Source: Vreelandella lutescens
GTDB taxonomy: Bacteria; Pseudomonadota; Gammaproteobacteria; Pseudomonadales; Halomonadaceae
Direction of reading: 5' to 3'
Assembly (NCBI RefSeq): GCF_014640815.1
Contig: NZ_BMHM01000005.1
Span: 124,001 to 188,000, forward strand
DNA length: 64,000 nt
Shown here: positions 7,955 through 17,017 of the stretch, piece after piece
How positions within the stretch are numbered: position 1 is the first letter of the stretch
Layout: each line of letters begins with the position of its first letter
Program-made: the position numbers and the translations under genes
The notes under the pieces: generated by a model
Told to the model about the DNA's origin: nothing
The model's input: only the letters and a program-made list of their open reading frames with translations
The model's database searches: none

Positions 7955-9400
7955 ATGACGATGACCGTTGGTGAACTGTTTATTGCGCTGGTGATCATTG
8001 CCCTAGTGCTACTTATGAGCAATGCCTTGCGCTTAGGGCTCCCCTGGCTTCGACGACTGTTTCTTCCTAGCTCGGTAATTGGTGGCTTGATCCTGCTGCT
8101 ATTAGGGCCCGATGTGATTGGACGCTTTACTCCCACCCTGTTTGAAGAGAGCCCCGGCCTCTTTCCCGCTTACGTACAAGAGAGTTGGTCGGCGCTACCC
8201 GGTTTGTTAATCAACGTTGTGTTTGCTGCTCTGTTCATTGGTAAAGCCATTCCTGGCTTGCGCACCATCTGGCTGCGCGCTGGCCCGCAGGTGGTGGTGG
8301 GCCAAACCATGGCGTGGGGACAGTACGTCGTCGGGCTAAGCCTTGCTCTGTTGGTACTGGTGCCCGTCTTCAATATGAACCCCATGGTAGGCGCGCTGAT
8401 TGAGATTGGTTTTGAAGGCGGGCACGGCACCGCTGCTGGGATGGCAGACACGTTTGCTGACCTCGGTTTTGAAGAGGGTGCTGACCTTGCGCTTGGCCTT
8501 GCCACGGTGGGTATTGTGTCAGGCGTGTTGATCGGTACGGTGATGATCAATATTGCGGCACGTCGCGGTATTGTTACTCCCAGCCATGAAGAACAGCAGC
8601 CGGATGAAAGCCTGCGCGATGACGAACGCCCCTCCACGGAAGAGTTCAGCGAGTTCAAAAAGGACCTTGTACAAGAAGCAGGCACCACAGACCCACTGAG
8701 CCTTCATATTGGCCTAGTGGGTATTGCGATTGTGATTGGTTGGCTGCTGCTATCAGGATTGCAGTGGATTGAACAGATGACATGGGCACGTGACGGCGGG
8801 TTGGAAATACTCGCGCACGTGCCGCTTTTCCCCATCGCGATGATTGGCGGGGTCATCGTACAACTGTGTGTTATGCGTTTTGGGCTGGAGCGGCATGTTT
8901 CTACCCGCACCATGTCACGCATTGCCGGTACCGCGCTCGACTTCACTATTGTGGCCGCCTTAGCAACCCTGTCCTTAACCACGTTAGGCGACTATTTCCT
9001 ACCTTTCCTACTGCTATCGCTGGCGGGTATCGCCTGGGGTCTGTTTGTATTGATTGTGATTGCACCACGCGTCATTCCCGAAAACTGGTTTGAACGGGGG
9101 ATTGGAGACTTTGGCCAATCCATGGGGGTAACGGTCACCGGGCTGCTGTTGATGCGTATGGCGGATCCAAAAAACAAATCGGGGGCGCTTGAAAGTTTCG
9201 GCTACAAGCAACTGATGTTTGAGCCCGTAGTGGGTGGCGGCTTATTTACGGCCGCAGCACTGCCTCTGATCGCCCAGTTCGGCGCGCTCTCCGTACTGAT
9301 CTTCGCGGCGCTGCTGACATTAGGCTGGCTAGCGTTTGGTTTGCTCTATTTCGGGCGAATGGTACCCCAGCGAGGCAAAGGGCGCTGGAAGGGTAAATAA
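7955..9400 (+). CDS. Sodium/glutamate symporter family protein (GltS-like)
   Basis: An inner-membrane protein of 481 residues with about ten to twelve hydrophobic segments. The conserved GFEGGHGTAAGMADTF region belongs to the first of two repeats of Na+:glutamate symporters. A second repeat shows the similar FGQSMGVTVTGLLLMRMADP. A hydrophilic, acidic loop (about residues 208-245) separates the halves and makes the protein longer than E. coli GltS (about 400). GGAG lies 8 nt before the chosen ATG. The transported solute may be glutamate or another dicarboxylate. Confidence 0.8.
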   Translation: MTMTVGELFIALVIIALVLLMSNALRLGLPWLRRLFLPSSVIGGLILLLLGPDVIGRFTPTLFEESPGLFPAYVQESWSALPGLLINVVFAALFIGKAIPGLRTIWLRAGPQVVVGQTMAWGQYVVGLSLALLVLVPVFNMNPMVGALIEIGFEGGHGTAAGMADTFADLGFEEGADLALGLATVGIVSGVLIGTVMINIAARRGIVTPSHEEQQPDESLRDDERPSTEEFSEFKKDLVQEAGTTDPLSLHIGLVGIAIVIGWLLLSGLQWIEQMTWARDGGLEILAHVPLFPIAMIGGVIVQLCVMRFGLERHVSTRTMSRIAGTALDFTIVAALATLSLTTLGDYFLPFLLLSLAGIAWGLFVLIVIAPRVIPENWFERGIGDFGQSMGVTVTGLLLMRMADPKNKSGALESFGYKQLMFEPVVGGGLFTAAALPLIAQFGALSVLIFAALLTLGWLAFGLLYFGRMVPQRGKGRWKGK

Positions 9401-9414
9401 CCGTTTCAGTTATA

Positions 9415-9444
9415 CGACAACGCCCGCATTTGCGGGCGTTGTCG
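9415..9444. terminator. Long hairpin between convergent genes, probable terminator
   Basis: A perfect 13-bp inverted repeat (9415-9427 and 9432-9444) has loop ATTT. It sits between the symporter and a convergent small gene. No long T tract follows on either strand, so termination strength is uncertain. Confidence 0.65.
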
Positions 9445-9458
9445 TAACAAGCTCTCTT

Positions 9459-9590
9459 TTACATATCTGGCGGCATATCGTCGCGATCATCCACCGCGCC
9501 CATAAACGATGTTTTGAACATTATATAAACACCGACCCCGGAAAAACCCAGAAACAGGACGAACATGCCCAACATCAGTACCATCGCCAT
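9459..9590 (-). CDS. Small single-pass membrane protein, 43 residues
   Basis: A short frame starting MAMVLMLGMFVLFLGF encodes one transmembrane helix (about residues 3-25), a short linker and an acidic, Met-rich tail (VDDRDDMPPDM). AGGG lies about 10 nt upstream of the ATG. The composition is coherent, and it fills the gap between a terminator hairpin and the sRNA locus. It resembles the small helper proteins often annotated as hypothetical in this group. I do not recognise a function, and no partner gene is adjacent. Confidence 0.5.
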   Translation of the reverse strand: MAMVLMLGMFVLFLGFSGVGVYIMFKTSFMGAVDDRDDMPPDM

Positions 9591-9766
9591 AACGCTTGTC
9601 CCTGAAAGTATGCGGCTGCTGCGTTGACGTCTTCTAACCGCTGAATTTTGGTTTAACCGAAAGGATAGACCAAAACCGCACCCTCATCTGTACAAGTGCT
9701 ATGCAAAACTCCCTATAAATATAGAAAATACCTATAAATCATGTGCTTGGATATAAAAAACAACGC

Positions 9767-9795
9767 AAAAAAACCACCTCGCTAAAGCGAGATGG
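9767..9795 (-). terminator. Rho-independent terminator of the CsrB/RsmZ-like RNA
   Basis: In RNA sense, a 10-bp stem with one G-U pair (CCATCTCGCT with AGCGAGGTGG) is followed by seven U residues (plus 9773-9767). Confidence 0.85.
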
Positions 9796-9940
9796 CTGTT
9801 TCGCACCGCTGCCACTCCTTGGCATTGATGACCAACACGTCCTGTGCTGATAAGAGTGAGCAGGCTGAGTGTCCTTTCACATCCTTGATGCTTGCTGGGC
9901 GTCCTGCCCTCCTTGTCTACCTGTCAGCCTGCTCACGCTA
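9767..9940 (-). ncRNA. CsrB/RsmZ-like CsrA-sequestering sRNA
   Basis: Read on the minus strand, this segment holds six GGA motifs, all in AGGA context (plus positions 9910, 9902, 9882, 9872, 9840, 9816). Several sit in small hairpin loops: GGGC-AGGAC-GCCC (9909-9897), CAC-AGGAC-GTG (9846-9836) and CCA-AGGAG-TGG (9822-9812). A perfect 13-bp stem (9924-9936 with 9856-9868) encloses the first half, and a strong terminator closes the RNA. This is the architecture of RsmY/RsmZ/CsrB RNAs, which titrate CsrA/RsmA. There is no open frame. The 5' end is not resolved (about 9930-9945), and I see no clear GacA box. Confidence 0.75.
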
Positions 9941-10319
9941 TTAACGGTTACATTTTCTGATGACTTTGAATCTAGCGACTGTTGATGGCTGGCGGTACTG
10001 ACTACATAGTTCTAACTAGGATATTGCAGTCTTTGAGCCAATCCTGCCAAAAAATTGAAAAATTAAATAAAAACAACATCTTAAAAAATTAAGATGTATC
10101 AAAGATAACGTGCACCCTGGGCCTTATATGCTAACTTTTATGTATAAAACTGACACATGCGACAAAATCGCACGGCCTTTATGTTCACTGTCATCCCCCC
10201 CGTTGGCACAACGTGACCGAAACACGTGCTTTACAGTGGCAGCTCATTCCAACAACGCTTATGTTACTCATCACACCATCACGCCCCCGTGGGCATCGTT
10301 AGGGTATGAGGAAAACTCA
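9941..10319. other. Intergenic region between the sRNA and the entericidin gene
   Basis: About 380 bp without a convincing gene. The left end should hold the sRNA promoter on the minus strand (TTAATA-like -10 near 9939-9944, no good -35). Positions 10050-10100 are A/T-rich. A longer upstream extension of the entericidin frame is open, but it has no signal peptide or SD and is not credible. Confidence 0.5.
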
Positions 10320-10451
10320 ATGAAACGCACAATCGCACTTGCCACACTACTGCTGGCAACGCTACTGGTCATGAGCGGCTGCAATACTGTCCGCGGCATG
10401 GGGCAAGATATTGAACAGGGCGGTGAAGCTATTCAGCGCTCGGCAGAATAA
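10320..10451 (+). CDS. Entericidin A/B-like lipoprotein
   Basis: A 43-residue lipoprotein. Its signal peptide MKRTIALATLLLATLLVMSGC ends in a lipobox (MSGC, Cys at about 21). The mature part, NTVRGMGQDIEQGGEAIQRS, has the entericidin pattern of a short amphipathic helix. Entericidins are membrane-anchored stress peptides whose exact role is debated. GAGGAAAAC precedes the ATG. The hydrolase gene starts 2 nt after its stop, so they may share an mRNA. Confidence 0.85.
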   Translation: MKRTIALATLLLATLLVMSGCNTVRGMGQDIEQGGEAIQRSAE

Positions 10452-10453
10452 TC

Positions 10454-10987
10454 ATGATGATGACCGTCTACCTATCACACGGTTTGGAGAGTGGCCCTGG
10501 CGCGCTCAAAATGCAGGCGTTAAAGGGCATTGCCGAACAGCTGGATGACTGTGAGCCGGTCGTCATGGATTACCGGGGCATGCACGAGCCAGCAGAGCGC
10601 TTGAAACACCTCACCGCGACCTTGCTGGCTCGTGGTGACCATCCCGCCCACTGTGTGCTGGCAGGGTCTAGCCTAGGCGGCTGGCTCAGTGCTGCCGTTA
10701 GCGCTCAGACACCCGTGCTTGGCTGCTTTTTGCTGGCCCCTGCGCTCGGGCTACCCAAATACCCGGAAACCTCACCCACGATCCAAGCTCAGCATACGCA
10801 TATCATTCACGGCTGGCAGGACGACGTTGTTCCACCAGGCCCGGTCATTGAGCGCGCCCGCGCACAGCGTCTATCACTCAGAATGATTGATGATGACCAC
10901 CGGCTGCATAACAGCCTGGATACGATTCTGGCTGATTTCAGCCGCTTTTTAGCTCAATGCGCCGAGACGGCCCATAGCGACACTTAA
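10454..10987 (+). CDS. YqiA-like alpha/beta hydrolase
   Basis: A small single-domain esterase-like protein of 177 residues. It has SHGLESGPG near the N-terminus (oxyanion region) and nucleophile elbow GSSLGG at about residues 73-78. HGWQDDVVPP carries the probable acid, and a C-terminal DHRLHN carries the catalytic His. It matches the YqiA/UPF0227 type of intracellular esterase in size and motif order. The first of three tandem ATGs was taken as the start. Substrate unknown. Confidence 0.75.
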   Translation: MMMTVYLSHGLESGPGALKMQALKGIAEQLDDCEPVVMDYRGMHEPAERLKHLTATLLARGDHPAHCVLAGSSLGGWLSAAVSAQTPVLGCFLLAPALGLPKYPETSPTIQAQHTHIIHGWQDDVVPPGPVIERARAQRLSLRMIDDDHRLHNSLDTILADFSRFLAQCAETAHSDT

Positions 10988-11060
10988 AAAAGCGCGACAA
11001 ATGGTCGACATTGCCCCCTCAAGTCTATACAAAGTATATACACACAAAAGGAGAGTGCTC

Positions 11061-11237
11061 ATGTTTGGTCTATTTAAGCGCGACCCCAAAAAGAAGCTTC
11101 AACAAGCGTACGAACGCAAGCTGCAAGCAGCGATGGAAGCCTCTCGCAATGGCGATATGCGGGCTAACGCGACGCTGACAGAAGAGGCTGAAGAGATTCT
11201 TGCTGAGATTAACCGGCTCAAGGCCCAAGAAGGTTAA
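11061..11237 (+). CDS. Small DUF6435-like protein, 58 residues
   Basis: A charged, mostly helical protein starting MFGLFKRDPKKKL, with a heptad-like middle (LQQAYERKLQAAMEASRNGD) and an E/A-rich C-terminal helix. It fits the small DUF6435-type family. GGAGAG lies 7 nt upstream of the ATG. No catalytic residues are apparent. The gene sits just ahead of the ChaN-like gene, which starts 4 nt after its stop, suggesting co-transcription. Confidence 0.75.
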   Translation: MFGLFKRDPKKKLQQAYERKLQAAMEASRNGDMRANATLTEEAEEILAEINRLKAQEG

Positions 11238-11241
11238 CGCT

Positions 11242-12114
11242 ATGCCGTTCGGCTTGGGGTTGAAGCAGGGTTCAGGATGGGCGGCCATGGTGGTTGGGTT
11301 TTTTACGAGCCATGCCCACGGAAGCTGCCCACAGCCTGGCCAATGGTGGCAAGCGGGGCACGCCCAGGTGGCTAACGCCATTCTCACTCAAGCGGCCAAT
11401 CAGCAAGTGGTGCTACTAGGTGAGCAGCACGATGCCATTGACCACCACCGCTGGCAGTTGCACACCCTGGCAGGGCTACATGCACTTCGAGAAGATCTGG
11501 TGATTGGCCTGGAGATGCTGCCTAGGAGCGCACAGCCAGTACTGGACCAATGGGTGGCGGGCCAGCTCACCGAGGAAGCATTACTCACTGAGAGCCACTG
11601 GGAAGAGGCCTGGGGGTTTGATGCCGAGCTTTATCTGCCTATCTTCCAGTTTGCACGACTCCAGCAGGTGCCACTGATCGCGCTCAATATTGCGCCTGAA
11701 CTACGCCAACGGCTCTCACAAGAGGGGTTTGAAAGCGTTCCTGCCCAACAGCGCCATGCGATTCCCCCGCCGCTACCCGCCAGTTCCGCCTATCAAGAGC
11801 GTTTAACGGAGGTATTTGACCAACACGCCATGGGCCAAGAGAACCCCGCGATGCTGGAGCGCTTTACCCAAGCGCAGCTTACCTGGGATATCGCAATGGC
11901 TCACAGACTGGCAGACGTTGCAAAAGACGGCACGTTAGCCGTTGGCTTAATGGGCCTAGGACACGTCATCTACGGCCACGGCGTAGAGCATCAACTGGAA
12001 GGCTTGGGGATTGAACACACCTTTAGCCTACTGCCATGGGAGCAGACCGACTGCCACCTTCCAGACCCAGCGCTGGCCGATGCCGTGTTTGTTCTTCCCC
12101 CCTTGAGGAATTAA
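11242..12114 (+). CDS. ChaN-family haem-binding lipoprotein-like protein
   Basis: A 290-residue Tiki/EreA-like superfamily protein. The metal- or haem-site motif VVLLGEQHDAIDHH lies near residue 55, followed by the conserved GLEMLPR and, late in the protein, GLGHVIYGHGV. The N-terminus is hydrophobic (AAMVVGFFTSHAHGSC) and could be a signal or lipobox-like sequence. ChaN relatives bind haem at the outer membrane. I chose the ATG at 11242 with AAGG upstream; a longer frame overlaps the previous gene. Its role as haem uptake or as a protease is unresolved. Confidence 0.75.
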   Translation: MPFGLGLKQGSGWAAMVVGFFTSHAHGSCPQPGQWWQAGHAQVANAILTQAANQQVVLLGEQHDAIDHHRWQLHTLAGLHALREDLVIGLEMLPRSAQPVLDQWVAGQLTEEALLTESHWEEAWGFDAELYLPIFQFARLQQVPLIALNIAPELRQRLSQEGFESVPAQQRHAIPPPLPASSAYQERLTEVFDQHAMGQENPAMLERFTQAQLTWDIAMAHRLADVAKDGTLAVGLMGLGHVIYGHGVEHQLEGLGIEHTFSLLPWEQTDCHLPDPALADAVFVLPPLRN

Positions 12115-12464
12115 AGCACTAGCGTGCGGCGATGCTTTGATGACGTTTTTATAATAGCTTTATAACTAAAAAGATGTCATTAACGACAGCAATACTACTA
12201 GCTACTTCAGAATTAGAGCTCACGCTTGTTACGGCTGCTATTTCTTAATGACCGCGTCACTCTCACACCCTGTTCGCTCTCGCCAGCTCATACTATCTCA
12301 TCAATTTAGTTTGACCGCTAACAACATGACGCCATTAAAAATTAAACTTATTACAAAAAAATACCGTTGATTGTCGCGTTTAAACAGCGTGATATTACCA
12401 ATTGATTACATGTTTTGTGGATCATAGGGTAGTTAGACTCTACTAACGTCGATAAAAAAATCCT
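12115..12464. other. 350-bp intergenic region upstream of tctBAC
   Basis: No coding frame of note. The region is A/T-rich, especially 12140-12200 and 12320-12400, and should hold the tct operon promoter. A TATAAT occurs at 12150-12155 without a good -35. I found no terminator, repeat or recognisable operator. Confidence 0.5.
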
Positions 12465-12932
12465 ATGACGCCCAAAACCCAGCTACAGCGAAGAAACGTA
12501 TGGTCAGGCATAGGGGTCGCCTTAGTGGCGGGCTGGCTACTGATATGGCTCATTCCACGCTACGGTGGCTCAGGCATGGCCTTTGGCATGCACCCGCAGC
12601 GCTTAGCGACATTGGGTGCCTGGGTCATGTTAGCCTGCGCCGCCACTCTGGCAGTTGTTAGCTTCATTCGTCTTAAGCAACAACATGCCCCGCTTTTTCA
12701 GTCTATTCCTCTGGGCGCTCTGTGGTACCAAGTTTGGCCTTTTTTATATGTGCTTCTATTTATTATTTTAGCTGCTTACCTCCCACTTACTTGGTTAGCC
12801 CCCTTTATTATCGGATGTCTTCTAGCACTATTAGGCGAGCACCGCTGGTATGTTTTATTAGGTGCATCTGCCATTCCAACGGCAGCACTGTATCTTTTAA
12901 CCGTACATTTAATGCGCATTGGAGTCGTTTAA
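12465..12932 (+). CDS. tctB: Tripartite tricarboxylate transporter small membrane subunit TctB
   Basis: A 155-residue inner-membrane protein with four predicted helices (about residues 14-32, 47-67, 85-108 and 120-148), as expected for TctB/DctQ-like small subunits. Its order before tctA and tctC supports the assignment, because TctB sequences are poorly conserved. It would form the membrane complex with TctA for uptake of citrate or a similar carboxylate. Codon use in the second half is AT-richer than in neighbouring genes. Confidence 0.8.
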   Translation: MTPKTQLQRRNVWSGIGVALVAGWLLIWLIPRYGGSGMAFGMHPQRLATLGAWVMLACAATLAVVSFIRLKQQHAPLFQSIPLGALWYQVWPFLYVLLFIILAAYLPLTWLAPFIIGCLLALLGEHRWYVLLGASAIPTAALYLLTVHLMRIGVV

Positions 12933-12933
12933 C

Positions 12934-14448
12934 ATGCCAGAACTGAGTGCCATTACTAGCGCCTTTGGCGATGCATTAACGCTCCACTCCATTATGGTCA
13001 TACTCGGCGGCGTATTGTTGGGTTACTTAGTGGGGGTTATTCCTGGTTTAAACCGCTCTGTCGCCATTGCGATTGCCATTCCATTAACGTTTTACATGTC
13101 CGCTTATGCGGCTATCGCCTTCTTGATCGGCCTTTCAAAGGGCACCGCTGCGGGCAGTGCTGTATCGGCTATTTTGCTGAACACGCCAGGAGAGCCCTCT
13201 TCGGCGGCTACCTGCCTAGACGGCTATCCCATGGCAAGTAATGGGCAGCCTCGCAAGGCGTTAAAAGTCGGCTTACTGGCCTCCGTCATTGGTGATTTAC
13301 TGTCCACCCTGCTATTGATTGTTGTTGTCATTCCTTTTGCGTCTATTGCGCTTAAGTTTGGCCCCTATGAGCTGGCCGCCATTCTTATTTTTGCGCTGGT
13401 CTTTATTGCAGGCATGGCGGGCGGGTCGTTTTTAAAAGGCATGGCGGCAGGTGGCATGGGGGTGATTTTAGGCACGGTCGGCCTTGACCCCGAGACAGGT
13501 GCCATGCGTTTTACCTTTGGCTATGCTGAATTGATGGAAGGCGTGCCTATTTTACCGTTAGTGATTGGCACGTTGGCCCTCTCTGAAATGTTTGTGCAGT
13601 TAGAAGCCTACCGACGCAACAAGGGTGGACACTCTATCCACTTGGCCAACAACCCCAACGACGACTTAACTTTTAAAGAGTTCAAAAGCACCTTACCCAC
13701 CATTTTTAAAAGTACAGGCGTAGGGGCATTTGTAGGCGCACTGCCCGGCCTTGGCCCTTCGGTAGGCTCCTTTATGGCCTACGGATTAGCGAAACGAGGA
13801 GCGAAAGACCCCGATAGCTTTGGCAAAGGTAACCCTAACGGCATTGCCGCCGCGGAAGCCGCTGACAACGCGGTCATACCGGCCAGCTATATCCCGCTAT
13901 TTGGCTTGGGAATCCCCGGCAGCGTTTCCGCCGCCCTATTAGTCGGTGCCTTTATGATTCACGGCATCCAAGTAGGCCCGTTAATGCTGCGCGACCATCC
14001 GCAGATGCTGTTCACCATTTTCGCAGGCATGATCGTAGCTAGCCTGATCATGCTGGCAATAGGCTGGTATGGCCTGCGCTTATTCGCCAAAGTGACGGAT
14101 GTTCCTCAGAACATTGTCATCCCCGTAGTGATCTTTCTCTGCCTAGCCGGCATTCAAGTACAAGGGTACGGCACCTTTGGCCTACTAACGGTCTTTGGCT
14201 TCGCTATTTTTGGCTACTTCCTGAAAAAACACGACTACTCGTTTGTCACCTTTCTCGTGGCGTTTATCGTCACGCCGATGCTGGAAATGAACCTGCGCCA
14301 AGCCGTCATTTTGTCGGGCGGAGAGATCAGCATCTTACTGCAGCGCCCTATTGCCCTGGTGTTTGTTGTCGCGACGGCTCTCTTGGTCATTCACCTGCTA
14401 TGGAGCAGCTATCGCCAATATCGACAGCGCCGCCAAACCACGGCTTAA
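12934..14448 (+). CDS. tctA: Tripartite tricarboxylate transporter large permease TctA
   Basis: A 504-residue, roughly twelve-helix permease. It carries the TctA signature GVIPGLNRSVAIAIAIPLTF near the N-terminus and the repeat-like GALPGLGPSVGSFMAYG (about residue 270). These Gly/Pro re-entrant motifs are characteristic. The ATG at 12934 starts 1 nt after the tctB stop and has GGAG 9 nt upstream; a slightly longer start would overlap tctB. It imports the substrate delivered by TctC, driven by an ion gradient. Confidence 0.92.
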   Translation: MPELSAITSAFGDALTLHSIMVILGGVLLGYLVGVIPGLNRSVAIAIAIPLTFYMSAYAAIAFLIGLSKGTAAGSAVSAILLNTPGEPSSAATCLDGYPMASNGQPRKALKVGLLASVIGDLLSTLLLIVVVIPFASIALKFGPYELAAILIFALVFIAGMAGGSFLKGMAAGGMGVILGTVGLDPETGAMRFTFGYAELMEGVPILPLVIGTLALSEMFVQLEAYRRNKGGHSIHLANNPNDDLTFKEFKSTLPTIFKSTGVGAFVGALPGLGPSVGSFMAYGLAKRGAKDPDSFGKGNPNGIAAAEAADNAVIPASYIPLFGLGIPGSVSAALLVGAFMIHGIQVGPLMLRDHPQMLFTIFAGMIVASLIMLAIGWYGLRLFAKVTDVPQNIVIPVVIFLCLAGIQVQGYGTFGLLTVFGFAIFGYFLKKHDYSFVTFLVAFIVTPMLEMNLRQAVILSGGEISILLQRPIALVFVVATALLVIHLLWSSYRQYRQRRQTTA

Positions 14449-14523
14449 CACGTCTTGATTAACACAGAGCCCTTTTACACAAAGTCCTTTAACACAAAGA
14501 AAAAACCATCGAGGAAACGACCC

Positions 14524-15492
14524 ATGAAAAAAACACTACTCACCACTGCTATCTTATCAGCGGCACTCACCGTTGCCGCAGGCACGGCGCACGCCAACGA
14601 CTTCCCCAGCAAACCTCTTACCCTGGTAGTGGGCTTTGGCGCAGGCGGTAGCACCGACATTCAGGCCCGCGTACTGGCGAACGTGCTGGAAGAAGAGCTA
14701 GGCCAACCGGTGAACGTTGTGAACCAGCCGGGCGCTGGCGGCGGCGTCGCCTTAACGCGTTTGGCGAACAATAACGATGAAGGTTATACGTTTGCCTTCG
14801 GCACCTCGATGACGATTACCTATGGCCCGCTGGCCACTGAAACGGCTTACCAGCTTGACGACTTCCGCTACGCCGCTGGCGTCACCCTAGGCCAATCCGC
14901 CATTGTAACGGGCGAAGGCCGCCCCTTTGGCGACAGCTGGGAATCGTTGGTGGAGTATGCACGCGAAAACCCCGGCACCAGCTATGCCACACAAACGGCG
15001 CTGGACCGTATGATCATTGAGTATATTGCCCAGCAAGAAGGCCTCGACCTGCGCATTGTACCCACAGCAGGTGGCGCGGGTATGGCACCGCTGATTTTGT
15101 CTGGTGATGTGGATTTTGCCTATAGCGGCGGCACCCACTCAGGCTACGCTGAAACAGGCGAAATGCCGGTCTTGCTGAGCTTGGCAGAAGAGCGCTTAGT
15201 TGCTTTCCCCGATGCGCCAAGCCTGCAAGAAGCGGGATACGACATTAACCCCGCCGAAATCCGTGTGGTCATGGTGCCTAAAAACACCCCTGACGCTCAC
15301 GTTGAGCGCCTAGCAGAAGCCCTAGAAGCGGCGACCCAAGATGAGCGCTTCATCGAAATCACTGAAGAGCGCATTCTGATGCCGGTGGTCTACCTCTCCG
15401 AAGAGGAAGTGACCCAGACCCTCACCGAGCAAACAGAAAGCTACAAAGCGCTGATTGAAGAACTGGGCGGCGTACCAGGCGCAGACGAATAA
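14524..15492 (+). CDS. tctC: Tripartite tricarboxylate transporter substrate-binding protein TctC
   Basis: A 322-residue periplasmic solute receptor of the Bug/TctC family. The signal peptide MKKTLLTTAILSAALTVAAG is cut after AHA. The mature protein shows FPSKPLTLVVGFGAGGSTD and VVNQPGAGGGVA, the two beta-alpha motifs that hold the carboxylate through water bridges. GAGGAAACG precedes the ATG; a longer upstream frame lacks a signal peptide and SD. No tctDE sensor pair is adjacent. Ligand identity is unknown. Confidence 0.9.
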   Translation: MKKTLLTTAILSAALTVAAGTAHANDFPSKPLTLVVGFGAGGSTDIQARVLANVLEEELGQPVNVVNQPGAGGGVALTRLANNNDEGYTFAFGTSMTITYGPLATETAYQLDDFRYAAGVTLGQSAIVTGEGRPFGDSWESLVEYARENPGTSYATQTALDRMIIEYIAQQEGLDLRIVPTAGGAGMAPLILSGDVDFAYSGGTHSGYAETGEMPVLLSLAEERLVAFPDAPSLQEAGYDINPAEIRVVMVPKNTPDAHVERLAEALEAATQDERFIEITEERILMPVVYLSEEEVTQTLTEQTESYKALIEELGGVPGADE

Positions 15493-15532
15493 CCATATCG
15501 TTACGCTCACCTAAGGTGAGTAGCGTCCAATA

Positions 15533-15566
15533 AAAATGCCCGCTGCATAGCAGCGGGCATTTGTTT
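15533..15566. terminator. Bidirectional intrinsic terminator between tctC and ntrC
   Basis: A perfect 12-bp stem (15535-15546 with 15550-15561) has a 3-nt loop. T-rich sequence follows on the plus strand and an A run precedes it, so it serves both convergent genes. Confidence 0.85.
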
Positions 15567-15589
15567 AAGAGCCGTTAAGCCCCCTCACC

Positions 15590-17017
15590 TTAATCATCTG
15601 CCAAGGCAGGCAGCAGCGTTTTTAGCTTACGGGTGAGCGTGTTGCGCCCCCAACCCAGCAGTTCGGCCGCTTCGCCTTTGCGCCCACCGGTGTGCTTTAA
15701 GGCGGTTTCAATCAGAATACGCTCGAAGTCGGGAACGGCCTCTTCCAACAAATGCGTGTGGCCTTCGGCCAGCGCGTGGTCGGCCCAGTCTCGAAACGCC
15801 GAGCGCCAGTCACCGTACGTACTCCCCTCAGGCGCATTCACGGTACGCAGTTCTGGCGGCAGGTCTTCTACCAAAATCTCTCGCCCTGACGCCATCACCG
15901 TTAGCCAACGGCAGATGTTCTCTAGTTGCCGTACGTTACCGGGCCACGGCAAGCGCGTTAAGTGGGCTTCTGCTTCTGGCGTCAGTACTTTGATATCGGT
16001 AGTGAGCTCTTTTGCCGCCTCGGCCAAAAAGTGGCGGGTTAGCCGGGGAATATCTTCGCGGCGCTCCGCAAGACGCGGAAGATGTACACGAATGACGTTC
16101 AGGCGGTGAAACAGGTCTTCACGAAAGCGCCCGTCGTCTACCAGTGACTCAAGATTTTGGTGCGTGGCCGCAATAATACGCACGTCCACTTTCACCGGAG
16201 TATGCCCGCCCACACGGTAAAACTCGCCGTCGGCCAACACCCGTAGCAGCCGGGTTTGCGTTTCCGAAGGCATATCACCGATCTCATCCAGAAACAGCGT
16301 GCCGCCATTCGCCTGCTCAAAGCGCCCCTGGCGCTGCTGAGCCGCGCCGGTAAACGCGCCTTTCTCATGGCCAAACAGCTCGGATTCAATCAAATCTCGC
16401 GGAATCGCCGCCATGTTCAGTGCAATAAACGGCTTGCCCGAGCGGGGGCTGTGCTGGTGCAGCGCCTGAGCCACTCGCTCTTTACCCGTACCCGACTCGC
16501 CGTTAATCAGCACCGTAATATGCGAATGGGAGAGCCGCCCAATGGCGCGAAAGACTTCCTGCATGGCCGGAGCTTCACCGATGATTTCGGCGCTTAGCCC
16601 TTCCGGCACGCTCACTGGCCGTTGACGTTCACGGGCATGGGCCACCGCGCGGCGTACCAGCGCCAGCGCCTCGTCCACATCAAACGGTTTGGGTAAGTAC
16701 TCAAACGCCCCGCCCTGATAAGAGGCCACGGCGCTGTCTAAATCCGAGTGCGCGGTCATCACAATCACCGGCAGGTCAGGATGGGCTTCACGCACCCGAG
16801 ACATCAAGTCCAGCCCATCAATCCCCGGCATGCGAATATCGGTGACCAGCACATCCGGCGGATTTTCTAACAATCGGGGTAGCGCTGCATCCGCACGCTC
16901 AATACATTCGACATCCAGGTCTGGCTGCGCAAGCGCGCGCTCCAACACCCAGCGGATAGCGCGGTCATCATCGACAATAACCACCCGTGCAACATCGGTA
17001 CGTGTCGCCTCAGTCAT
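15590..17017 (-). CDS. ntrC: Nitrogen regulation response regulator NtrC
   Basis: A sigma-54 activator of 475 residues. It has a receiver domain with phospho-acceptor Asp in VTDIRMPG (about residue 58). The AAA+ domain shows GESGTGKE (Walker A), the sigma-54 loop GAFTGA and LDEIGD. The Fis-type helix-turn-helix lies at the C-terminus ([22 protein letters not shown]). Phosphorylated by NtrB under nitrogen limitation, it should activate the glnA promoter found upstream of that gene here. It overlaps ntrB by 4 nt (ATGA), implying coupled translation. Confidence 0.95.
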   Translation of the reverse strand: MTEATRTDVARVVIVDDDRAIRWVLERALAQPDLDVECIERADAALPRLLENPPDVLVTDIRMPGIDGLDLMSRVREAHPDLPVIVMTAHSDLDSAVASYQGGAFEYLPKPFDVDEALALVRRAVAHARERQRPVSVPEGLSAEIIGEAPAMQEVFRAIGRLSHSHITVLINGESGTGKERVAQALHQHSPRSGKPFIALNMAAIPRDLIESELFGHEKGAFTGAAQQRQGRFEQANGGTLFLDEIGDMPSETQTRLLRVLADGEFYRVGGHTPVKVDVRIIAATHQNLESLVDDGRFREDLFHRLNVIRVHLPRLAERREDIPRLTRHFLAEAAKELTTDIKVLTPEAEAHLTRLPWPGNVRQLENICRWLTVMASGREILVEDLPPELRTVNAPEGSTYGDWRSAFRDWADHALAEGHTHLLEEAVPDFERILIETALKHTGGRKGEAAELLGWGRNTLTRKLKTLLPALADD

